A stretch of DNA of 64,000 nt, taken from positions 62,001-126,000 of the forward strand of contig NZ_JAOQKJ010000009.1 of assembly GCF_025567405.1 (NCBI RefSeq). Reading direction: 5' to 3'. Source of the DNA: Suilimivivens aceti (GTDB taxonomy: Bacteria; Bacillota; Clostridia; Lachnospirales; Lachnospiraceae). A program made the position numbers and the translations under genes. Every line of letters starts with the position of its first letter. Position 1 is the stretch's first letter. The notes beneath the pieces were generated by a model. That model ran no database searches, had not been told where the DNA came from, and worked only from the letters and a program-made list of their open reading frames with translations. Of this stretch, positions 24,931 to 34,500 are shown piece by piece.

Positions 24931-25593
24931 CTATCCAAGCGAAAAAGCACTATCCGTAACCGCTTCCGTCATAGCATTTGCTTCATAAGCATTAGACGCT
25001 TTTGACAACAGCCTTTCATTGTTCCACGACCGTAATAATCGGCTTCTTTCCTGTTCCTGCTTTGCAATCTTTTCATTCAACATTTCCTGCTGCTGTTTTT
25101 TAACCTGCGCCCGTTTTTCCAGATATTCTTCCAAAAGCTCTTTTTGTCTATCTTTCTTGTTGCTTGTCTTTTTATAAAAACTGTTTTGTGAACGAGCAAA
25201 AAATTCCGATTGATTATTAACACCAGACCATGAATCGCCCCTATAATCTTTAGCAGTAGCTCCTACAGTGAGCACCATAGAAGCTTCCAACGGTGCAAAG
25301 GACGAAGTTAAGTCACGTTTAAGTGCTGATAATATCTTTTCCCTGTACTCCGGATCATCTTTCATATTCTTAAATGCTTCCTCTGATATGTTGATAGCCA
25401 CATTGGTTATAGTTCTATTTCTGGGTATCTTATCAATTTCAGCATAAAATTCCTTTTTGACAATCGCCATTTCTTCCGCTTCTGATAATTCCTTTGTATT
25501 GCCCGTTTCTCCCGTGCTGTTTACGCTCTTTGTACTTTTCGTTATTGCAACATTGTTCTGATAATAACTCTGTCCTACTCCACTAATAGCCAT
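24931..25593 (-). CDS. module 2 protein MAISGVGQ type (paralogue of 13035-13868)
   Basis: 220 residues, AAAGGAGG before the ATG. The start MAISGVGQSYYQNN is followed by a Thr/Ser-rich linker and the cassette motif VAINISEEAFKNMKDDPEYR (65-84). A Gly/Ser stretch, a strong coiled coil (about 145-190, KKQQQEMLNEKIAKQEQERS) and a tail AYEANAMTEAVTDSAFSLG come next. The domain order equals that of the kinase-coupled protein of module 1, so the two modules descend from one cassette. The GVG start without a signal peptide may be an export or assembly determinant, which is speculative. Confidence 0.65.
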   Translation of the reverse strand: MAISGVGQSYYQNNVAITKSTKSVNSTGETGNTKELSEAEEMAIVKKEFYAEIDKIPRNRTITNVAINISEEAFKNMKDDPEYREKILSALKRDLTSSFAPLEASMVLTVGATAKDYRGDSWSGVNNQSEFFARSQNSFYKKTSNKKDRQKELLEEYLEKRAQVKKQQQEMLNEKIAKQEQERSRLLRSWNNERLLSKASNAYEANAMTEAVTDSAFSLG

Positions 25594-25609
25594 TTTTAAT
25601 CCTCCTTTA

Positions 25610-26341
25610 TCAGCACTTTTTCATAATATCCGATAGTATGCTTGTTGCTGTTCCTTGTTTGTAATTTATACTTTTAAAGGCTACCAAAAACTTCTCTTTA
25701 GCCTGCTCCATTATTGATACTGCGGTTTTCTGATATTTTGTATCAAACATTTGAGCCTTATCTTGTGTTTTTACTTCATTTTGAGGGCTATTTCTACGGA
25801 AATACCATGAACTGTCCGCGTTTTCAAATGCTTTATTGGTTTGTTGACAGGTAATATATCCTTCTAAATTTGCCAGACGCATTTTAAAGGCTTCGTCCAA
25901 TCCGGCTAAATCTTCGTCAAGTGTCAATGACCTTTTCCCCGTAAGTTCGTAGGAAACTTCACGATCTCCATTTTCATGTTCTTTTACGATTTCATTATAA
26001 CGGGTTTCATATGTATCCATTATAGATTTCATCACATCTTCAACATTATAATTCCCGTCTTTTAATGTTAGGCTGCTAATATCCCGCATTGCGGTATAGT
26101 GTTCCCAAGCAACCTCATTTGTATTTTGTATTGTCAGTTCCCTGACATTGGTATAATCCGAATCGGGTTCAAATTTGCTTGCCATTTCCCGCAGCATATT
26201 TCTTCCTGCATCAGAAATAGAAAGATTTGCCGACTGCTCCACCGTCTTTGAGATTGCTTCCCTAACAGTTGCTTTTCCCCGTATATAATTTGTAGTCGTT
26301 CCGAAATAATCATAATTATGTCCGACTCCATTAATAGCCAT
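25610..26341 (-). CDS. module 2 protein MAINGVGH type
   Basis: 243 residues, GGAGG before the ATG. It starts MAINGVGHNYDYFGTTTNYI, like its downstream neighbour, but the body differs: ISKTVEQSANLSISDAGRNM, TIQNTNEVAWEHYTAMRDIS, an NVEDVMKSIMDTYETRYNEI helix, and RSLTLDEDLAGLDEAFKMRL. The C-terminus is helical with a terminal Cys. It lacks the KM..D.E.R.KV motif. The GVG start shared with an otherwise unrelated protein suggests a common targeting signal. Function unknown. Confidence 0.6.
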   Translation of the reverse strand: MAINGVGHNYDYFGTTTNYIRGKATVREAISKTVEQSANLSISDAGRNMLREMASKFEPDSDYTNVRELTIQNTNEVAWEHYTAMRDISSLTLKDGNYNVEDVMKSIMDTYETRYNEIVKEHENGDREVSYELTGKRSLTLDEDLAGLDEAFKMRLANLEGYITCQQTNKAFENADSSWYFRRNSPQNEVKTQDKAQMFDTKYQKTAVSIMEQAKEKFLVAFKSINYKQGTATSILSDIMKKC

Positions 26342-26460
26342 TTCCTAATCCTCCATTGTCATCAATTTTTTATATTGCCGCCCCTGCCCCCTTGCAATAA
26401 GTCCGGGCAGTCCGCAAAAGCAAAGGTTTATGCGCCTTGCGGAATATGAACAATTTCTCC

Positions 26461-27126
26461 TTATGCCTTTATATCAAAACTTGCCCCTGTCGGCGCAGAT
26501 GTACCAGAAACCGCAGCTAAGAGGTTCTGCGTAACACTTTTTACATCAGTGCCAGTAGCCGATATTGTAAACGTTTCATCTTCTGTCAGCTTCTCCAACT
26601 GCGCTTTTTTCTCTGCCCGTCTCTTAGCTGCCTTTTCTTCTGAGATTTTTCTTTCCTCACGCTTTTTCAATAATCTTTCTTTTTGTTTCTTTTCCGCATT
26701 CAATATAGTTGAATTTTGTTTTGAACCACTGGTTCTTGTCATACCTCCGCAAGTAACAGAAGCATTCCCATCGGCATCTATTACAGTTGTAACACCATGT
26801 ATCACTGCATTATCAGCTTTGGCTTGTGCAAACATTCTATTCTGTCCCGGTACTGCACCAGTTAAATTAAACTCTACTTTCTTGGCAAATTCCGGATCAT
26901 TTGCCATTTTCTTTAGACATTCGCTAGAAAGATTTATTACCACTTTATTTTCATTTCCACTCATAAGACTGCTACCCGTATTAAAAGTAATCTCCGGGAA
27001 CTTTTTACACAGTTTCTCATAATATTCCTGCACTTTGTCCTTGCTGTTTGTCTTTACCTCCGTTGCTACATTAGTGTTTCACACTCTTATACTTCGAGAA
27101 TTAATTGCTTTTTCATATCCTGTCAT
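26461..27126 (-). pseudogene. module 2 paralogue with in-frame TGA
   Basis: From an ATG at 27126 one frame reads MTGYEKAINSRSIRV, then a TGA at 27081-27079, then continues NTNVATEVKTNSKDKVQEYY and on to the stop at 26461. Without the TGA it would be a 220-residue protein. A GTG at 27033 could start a shortened 190-residue form, with GGAGG lying 23 nt upstream. The body has the YYEKLCKKFPEIT helix, the cassette motif KVVINLSSECLKKMANDPEF, a TTVIDADGNASVTC strand pair and a basic coiled coil. A single-base nonsense mutation is the simplest reading. Confidence 0.6.
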
Positions 27127-27139
27127 AAAACTCGCTATA

Positions 27140-28099
27140 TTAAACAATTCCACCGTGCTTATATTGCTGTTCCCGAAGCTTATCCAACGATTTTGCTCCA
27201 TCTGGGCTATACAAATCCAATAATTCCAAAAAATTACCAGACTCCTTACACCCATTCAATATCATACGCATACTATCCGCATCTTTACCGAATAACATAC
27301 CCAACAGACTCATATCATACTGATTTTGACTATCACTTAATACTCCCTGCTGATGTAAATCCTCCATAAAACCATAAGAACGAACCTCGGAACCTATTCG
27401 CATCGCCACATTATATAAATCCGGATCAACAGTATGAAGATAATTTAGGTAGCGTGTCTCAATATTTCTATTGGGCGTGCCGCTCATCATCCAATTTGCT
27501 ATATCTTCCAAAGATGCACCTATGGCAGCATCATCAATCAAATGCATCTGCCATCTTCCGCTTTCAGTCTTTGTAAAGGTATATTTTCCATCTTCCGAAT
27601 ACAATGTATTTGACCATGAGTTTTTTGGAGCCGCCTGGTCTCTGACAAGCACTTCAAATGCATCCATTGCAACTCTGTCTAGGATACACTTTTTCTCATC
27701 TGTTGGTAATTCCATTTTCCCCAATGCTACTGCAGTTTGCACTAGTTCATAATCCGATATGTTTTCTCCATGATAAAAATAAGAATTTTGTTCTTTCAAT
27801 TTATCAAATGATGCCGGTAGTTTTACTTCTGCCAACTGTTCTTTGGAAACCTCAGTCCAATCTTCTTTTTTCTTACTACCTGCGGTCTGCATCTGCACTC
27901 TCGGACCGTTTGTAATCTTTGTACCATATTTTGCATTTACCATATGTTCTGTTATTGTCACATGTGCAAACTGAAATAAACTCCTTTGGTTTCTTGTATT
28001 TCCGTAACCTTCAACTTTCACAGCATATGGAAATGATGACTTCGTATTCAAAACAGAGTAAGTACCTATATAAAATGTATTTGCCGCTTGTATTCTCAT
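27140..28099 (-). CDS. first gene of module 2, unrecognised 319-residue protein
   Basis: I start at the ATG at 28099 (MRIQAANTFY), 7 nt after GGAGG; the longer frame covers the leader hairpin. Landmarks: FAHVTITEHMVNAKYGTKIT, SGRWQMHLIDDAAIGASLED, EALVRD-like DAFEVLVRDQAAPKN, SLLGMLFGKDADSMRMIL. There are no membrane segments or signal peptide. A leader hairpin (GCGTCTGTTTTC / GAAAATAGACGC, about 28126-28166) precedes the ribosome site. It probably heads module 2, whose own regulator is missing. No family recognised. Confidence 0.6.
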   Translation of the reverse strand: MRIQAANTFYIGTYSVLNTKSSFPYAVKVEGYGNTRNQRSLFQFAHVTITEHMVNAKYGTKITNGPRVQMQTAGSKKKEDWTEVSKEQLAEVKLPASFDKLKEQNSYFYHGENISDYELVQTAVALGKMELPTDEKKCILDRVAMDAFEVLVRDQAAPKNSWSNTLYSEDGKYTFTKTESGRWQMHLIDDAAIGASLEDIANWMMSGTPNRNIETRYLNYLHTVDPDLYNVAMRIGSEVRSYGFMEDLHQQGVLSDSQNQYDMSLLGMLFGKDADSMRMILNGCKESGNFLELLDLYSPDGAKSLDKLREQQYKHGGIV

Positions 28100-28125
28100 A
28101 ATATAACCTCCAATCCAAACAGAAA

Positions 28126-28166
28126 CAGCGTCTATTTTCACATTCAATCCCTTGAAAACAGACGCC
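28126..28166 (-). promoter_or_regulatory. leader hairpin before module 2
   Basis: On the minus strand GCGTCTGTTTTC pairs with GAAAATAGACGC (one internal mismatch, 14-nt loop). It ends 27 nt before the ATG at 28099. It may modulate translation or transcription of module 2. Confidence 0.4.
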
Positions 28167-28250
28167 ATCCTTAGCTCATAATATTTATCGACATTTATTC
28201 ATTTTTCTTTACAGAATGGAACGAAACCTGAAATTTGGGCGTGCCTCTTA

Positions 28251-28406
28251 CTATATCTGTAACCCTATAAGTTTTCGATACTCCTTTGCATTTTCACAAT
28301 CTGATACAATTTCTGATTGCGCATCCAAGCAAAACGGTAACATCTGCCAATCCTCATTGCCACATGCTCCTACCAATAACAATTGTCTGCCATAAATGAT
28401 CTCCAT
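28251..28406 (-). CDS. possible 51-residue protein
   Basis: A complete ATG-TAG frame: MEIIYGRQLLLVGACGNEDW, then MLPFCLDAQSEIVSDCENAK, then EYRKLIGLQI. Three cysteines and a balanced composition make it look protein-like, but the ribosome site is weak (GCAAAG). It lies between the hairpin behind the giant helicase gene and module 2. Confidence 0.4.
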   Translation of the reverse strand: MEIIYGRQLLLVGACGNEDWQMLPFCLDAQSEIVSDCENAKEYRKLIGLQI

Positions 28407-28409
28407 CTT

Positions 28410-28445
28410 TGCACGATAAAGGGCAGCCACTACGGACTGCCCTTA
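28410..28445 (-). terminator. hairpin of the GGCAGTC...TGGCTGCC family, copy 2
   Basis: AAGGGCAG...CTGCCCTT, followed by TATCG on the minus strand; the T run is poor. It lies after the giant helicase gene and resembles copies at 23650 and 37085. Confidence 0.45.
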
Positions 28446-28531
28446 CATAAACTGCTATAACACTTTTCAATATTCCCAACCCAAATAGCGCTGACAGGTT
28501 GGGAATAAACTTGGGAATAAAATAGATTTTC

Positions 28532-31500
28532 CTATAAAATTTTTTCTTTTTTCTTTGCCTTATCTGCTGCATCCCTTCCTGCAGGTGTCCCGGACACCCT
28601 TGCCTTCATTGCTGCGAGCTTCTCTTGCAATGAAGTCCGTTCTGCCGGTCGGTCTGACAGCTTACTATCCGTAACTGTTTTTCCAAGATTACTCTGCTTT
28701 GCCGGCATATCCGCAACCTCATCACCTTTTTTATCCACCGATTTCACATCTTCCTGTGGTTTTTCCGGTTCTGCAGCATCGTCATCCATGCCAATCGCAT
28801 CATCTCCTTTTTCGTCCATGTTAAGCAGGGCATTAAGCTCTGCAAGACGTTCCAGCTTTTCAGATAGCTCCGCTTCCTGTGGAAATGGCTTATCTACCTC
28901 CGCTTTTGCTGTTTCAAGCTGATGTTTCACATTGGATAGCTTCATCTGTGCTTCCTCAAGCTGTGAAGGCATGGCTTCCAGTACATTGTTGATTCTTGTG
29001 ATATTTCCAAGCGGATCAGAGCCGACTTCCATCGGGTGGCTCATTGCACCTTTGACATTCATCACAAATTTATTGTTAAAAGAATCAAAGGTTACATTCA
29101 GCTTAAATCCAAGATATTCACCTACATCCGCACTGGCATTGATGCCTTTAATCTCCTTACACATGGCTATGATTGCAGTTCCAGCTTCCTTTTTGTCGGT
29201 GTATGATTTTCCACCCACCTGCATAAAGAACTGCTCCTTATCCTCCGGCTTATTTTTCGCATATTTATTCATATCAGCGGTAAAGCCTTCGATACGCTCC
29301 TTGAAAATGGCGATCTGATGCGGATAATGTTGTGTGATGTTATCCTCCAGCCTGTACTTCTGACTGGTATGGTTTGCCTTCATCAGTTTCAGCTTCGATA
29401 CCTGAATATCGAGATCCATTTTTTCTTTTATGTAGGGATTACCTGTGGCAAGTGCCTTGACTTCTGCATAGGAAAGTGCCGCTTCGTCCACATCCTCACA
29501 GCTTCGCACCGGGGATTTGCTGGTCATGATCTGTCCGATGAATTTCTGTTTATTCTCGATGAGCTGCCACGAATAACTGTCAAACGTACCTTCCGTAACA
29601 TAACGAAATATCTTGACCTTATCATTCTGGTTGCCCTGTCGTAAAATACGACCTTCCTGCTGTTCAATATCAGAAGGACGCCAAGGCACATCCAGATGAT
29701 GCAGTGCAATCAATCTGTCCTGCACATTCGTACCGGCTCCCATTTTTGCTGTGGAACCTAATAAAAAACGAACCTGTCCGCTTCTTACTTTTGCAAACAG
29801 CTCCGCTTTTCTAAGTTCTGTATTGGCATCATGGATAAATGCGATCTCCTGCTCCGGCACTCCCTTTTCCATGAGCTTGTTTTTTATATCCTCATACACA
29901 TTGAAAGTGCCATCGCCTTTCGGTGTAGAAAGATCACAGAAAATCAACTGTGCTGACTTCTGCTCTTTGGTGTTCTCCCATATCTCATAGGCTTTCTCCA
30001 CACAGGTTGCCGCTTTGGAATTTTCCTCATCCGGAAGCATATCATTGAGCAGCCTCTGGTCAAGTGCCAGCTTTCTTCCGTCATTGGTAATCTTTAGCAT
30101 ATTGTCCTCGTAAGGCTGCACCTGTCTGTCCCGGACTGCTTCAGCACGTTCCGCAAGAGACGCCACCATTTCTTTCTGAAATTCACTCGGCTTTAATACC
30201 ACATTTTCATACTCTGCTTCCGGCACAGGAAGTTTTAACATATCCGGTGTCTGAATGTCCGCACTCTCCTTGAAAAGTGCAATCAGCTCCGGAAGATTGA
30301 AAAACTTCGCAAATCTTGTCTTTGCCCGGTATCCGGTTCCCTCCGGTGCAAGTTCTATGGCGGTCTGTGTTTCCCCAAAAGAAGCCGCCCACGCATCGAA
30401 ATGTCCCAGTCCCAGCTTCTGAAGCGTACCATACTGGAGATAACGCATATTCGTATAAAGCTCCGTCATGCTGTTGGAAATTGGCGTTCCGGTCGCAAAA
30501 GTTACACCCTTGCCGCCTGTGATTTCATCAAGATACTGGCACTTGGCAAACATATCAGATGACTTCTGTGCTTCTGTCTGTGCGATGCCTGCCACATTCC
30601 TCATTTTCGTATAAAGGAACAGGTTCTTGTAATTGTGGCTCTCATCCACAAACAGCCTGTCTACACCCAACTGCTCAAAAGTCACGACATTATCCTTACG
30701 GCTCTGGTCATTTAACTTGTCAAGCCGCACCTGCAATGCTTTCCTCGATTTTTCCATCTGCTTAATGGTATAACGCTCCCCGTTGTCTCTTTTTGCCTGA
30801 TCAATAGCAAGCTCAATCTCATCAATCTGTTTTTCGATTGTGGCTGCCTGTCTTTCCTGTGATAACGGGATTTTTTCAAACTGACTATGCCCGATAATAA
30901 CGGCATCATAATCACCTGTTGCAATACGGGAACAAAATTTCTTACGGTTGGCGGGTTCAAAATCCTTTTTCGTTGCCGCAAGGATATTTGCTCCTGGATA
31001 TAACCGTAAGAAATCACTTGCCCATTGTTCAGTCAGGTGGTTCGGCACCACGAATAATGACTTTTGGCATAGTCCCAGACGCTTGCTTTCCATTGCCGCC
31101 GCTGTCATTTCAAAGGTCTTTCCGGCACCAACGCAGTGTGCAAGCAGGGTATTATCCCCATACAGCACATGGGCAACCGCATTTTTCTGATGCGGCTTTA
31201 ATTCAATATCCGGTGTCATACCCGGAAATTTCAGATGTGAACCGTCATATTCTCTTGGTCTGGTGGAATTGAAAAGCTCATTATATTTTGCCACAAGTGT
31301 CTGCCTGCGCTCCGGATCACGGAATACCCAGTCCTTAAATGCTTCCCTTATCGCTTCCTGCTTCTGGCTTGCAATCATGGTTTCCTTTTTATTAAGAACT
31401 CTTTTTTCCTTTCCATCTTCCTCAATGGTATCATAAACTCTTGTGTCTTTCAGATTTAAGGAATCTTCCAGTATCTTATAGGCATTTACCCGGCTTGTAC

Positions 31501-34500
31501 CATAGGTCATGTTGACAAGCGTATTTCCAAAATCAGCGTTTTTCCCTTTAATGTTCCACTCTCCGGTCACACCCGAAAACTGCACCCCAATCGTATCTCT
31601 GCGGAATAAATGCTCCGGTGTCTGGAACGTATCACGCATGAAATCATTGATATATTTTGGATCAATCCATGTGGCACCAATACGCACCTCAATCTCCGAT
31701 GCGTCCAGCTCCCTCGGCTGTACCTGCGTAAGAGCCTGCACATTTGGAGCATATTCCGGATGATTTTCTGCATAGGTTGCTGCAATGGCAAGTTTCTCAC
31801 GCACATTTCCGCTGAGATACTGGTCTGCTGTCTCCCAGACATCGGTAAGCGGGTTCTGGAAAATAACACCACGAAGCTCCTCAATCAGCGTATCCTTGTC
31901 CTTTTCAGTCAGCTCTGCCATATAATCAAGGTCGATTTTAGCTTTCTCTGCTAAAGATACTGCCAATGCTTCACTTGCAGTATCCACACTTGTGACCACC
32001 TCTGCCCTTTTAATGGTACGCTTCGTGAACATATCCGCTTTGCCCTTGAAATTGCCCTCATCATCAAGTTTTTCCAAAGAACACAACAGGCAATAACTGC
32101 TGTCCTGATTAAAGGCTCTCTTATTCGTCTGCGAATTGATCAGACCATATTTTTTCGAGAAAGAATCGTATAATGTGTTTAATTCCGCCTGTTTTCCCTT
32201 GATTGCCGCATCGGAATATTCCTCAAGCTGCATATCAATCAGCTCCTGCGTACAGTTACGGATTGCCACCATTCCCTTGATACGTTCTTTTGCGGTGTCT
32301 GATACTTCTACAGGCTTCATGACAGAATTTTCACGGTAATACACTTCATTCTCAACTACGGTATAGCTGAAATTTTTAACGGACGGATCAGCCGGAATAC
32401 TCTGCCTGCTCATATCATCCGCAAGCTCCTCATCCAGATCAATCGTATCAATCTGTCCCGTAATGTTTTGAAGTGCTTTCGCTAACTGCTCCGCAAATGG
32501 TCTGCTGTCATCTGCCTTACAGGTGCTTTCCATGCCATAAGGACCGGATACCATTTCCATCTTTCCTACGATCTGCTCCGGATGCTGTGCAAAGTAAGCG
32601 TTCATTGCAATGCCATCTGCATCCTCTCCCAGATGTACCCAGTCCGGCTCACGCTCTACCATGCGGTCACGCTTCTGGAAAAATAATATATCCGAAGTCA
32701 CTTCTGTTCCTGCATTTGCCTTAAATGCGGTATTCGGAAGTCTCACCGCACCTAGCAGGTCTGCACGCTGTGCAAGGTATCTTCTGACCTCCGGACTTGC
32801 TTTGTCCATAGTTCCCTTACTTGTGATAAAAGCAACCACACCACCGGAACGCACCTTATCCAACGTCTTTGCAAAGAAATAATCATGGATCAGGAAATTA
32901 TTTTTATCATACTGCTTATCTGCCACTTTATACTGACCAAAAGGCACATTTCCGATTGCCACATCAAAGAAATCATTCGGATAATCGGTCTTTTCAAAGC
33001 CTTTGATCTGCACATCTGCTTGCGGATAAAGCTGCTTTGCAATGCGTCCGGTAATGCTGTCCAGCTCTACTCCGTAAAGCCTGCTTTCTTTCATGGAATC
33101 CGGCATCATACCGAAAAAGTTGCCGATACCCATGGAAGGCTCCAGTACATTTCCTTTGGAAAATCCCATTTTCTCCAATGTTTCGTACATCTGGCGGATA
33201 ATGACCGGACTTGTATAATGGGCATTCAAGGTACTCTCCCTTGCCATGCGGTACTCCTCCGGTGATAGCAGTTCCTTTAACTGGTGATATTCTGCTGACC
33301 AGTTTGATTTGCTCTCGTCAAACGCATCGGCAAGACCACCCCAGCCGACATACTGGGATAAAATCTGCTGTTCCTGCGGTGTAGCATAACGGTTTTCGCC
33401 CTCGATCTGCTCCAACATCTTGATTGCTGCAATATTTGTCTGGAATTTTTCTTTTGGAGAGCCTTCACCCAATCGGTCATCGCTGATATGGAAATTGACA
33501 GCGTTACTTTTATCTGGTGCTGATACCGCCCTTTCTTGTGCTGATTGCCTTTCTGATGCAGGCTGTTTTTCCTCTGACGAAGGTGTAAGCGGCTCCCATT
33601 CTCCGGTAAGCACCTGCGACAGCATATCTTCAGTCTCTTGCTCTGATTCTCCATTCTCCAGACGCTCACGGGCAGCCTGCGTGTCTATGTTGTCCAGTTC
33701 ATCTTCGGTCTGCTCCCTTTCATCAGAGAACTCCGTCTCTGCTTCCCTGCCACTTTCTGCAAGCTCATTCCCCCAATCCATTGCTTCCTGCAAAGTCGAA
33801 AATGTCTCCAATGCCGGACGGGTGGTGTCTGCCGTATCATAAATAGCATATCCGTCCACTTCCTTATCAATCCAAAGGAATATTCCCTCTGATAAGGTTG
33901 CACTCCACTGTGTCGGATTGCCATATTCATCATCTGCATCATGTACCACATGCCATGATAATTTCTGCGATTCCTCTTGTGAAAATTCTTGTTGTGGCTC
34001 AGTTTCATCCGGCCCTGCGATACCATCCGTCCCCTCAAACCTTGAAAACACCTCTGCTTCGTGTCGGTCAATATCTTCCTCTGCAATGGCATTGATATAA
34101 TCGTCCTCTACCTCGCTACGCTCCGGCTTATGGTCATATTCAAAGGTTTTCCCATTGACCTGTGCATAATAAAAGCTGTTATCCGCAATGTTATTTCCAA
34201 GCAGATATTTTTCTTCCTCACTGCCCCACTGATCAACCAGAGCACACTCATATCCATCAATCGTGACCTTTTCCTGTGCTTCCTTTTCTTTTTCCCACAA
34301 TACATTGATATATCTTCTTGCCTGATTGGTAAATCCGTCCAATACTGCCGGATGTGAACTTAAAATCAGATCATTATTCTGCCACTCATTTTCCGCAACA
34401 ATGCCTTTTGCCCATTCCTTATTGTTCTGCGAAAACCGCCCATCATAATCAAAATGCGTGACGGTATTTGCAAGAACAAATTCCACACAGTCAATGCCAT

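Noticed and set aside
28126..28166. Leader hairpin before module 2 as a riboswitch
   Set aside because: It is a single simple stem-loop without a conserved aptamer core; kept only as a regulatory hairpin.
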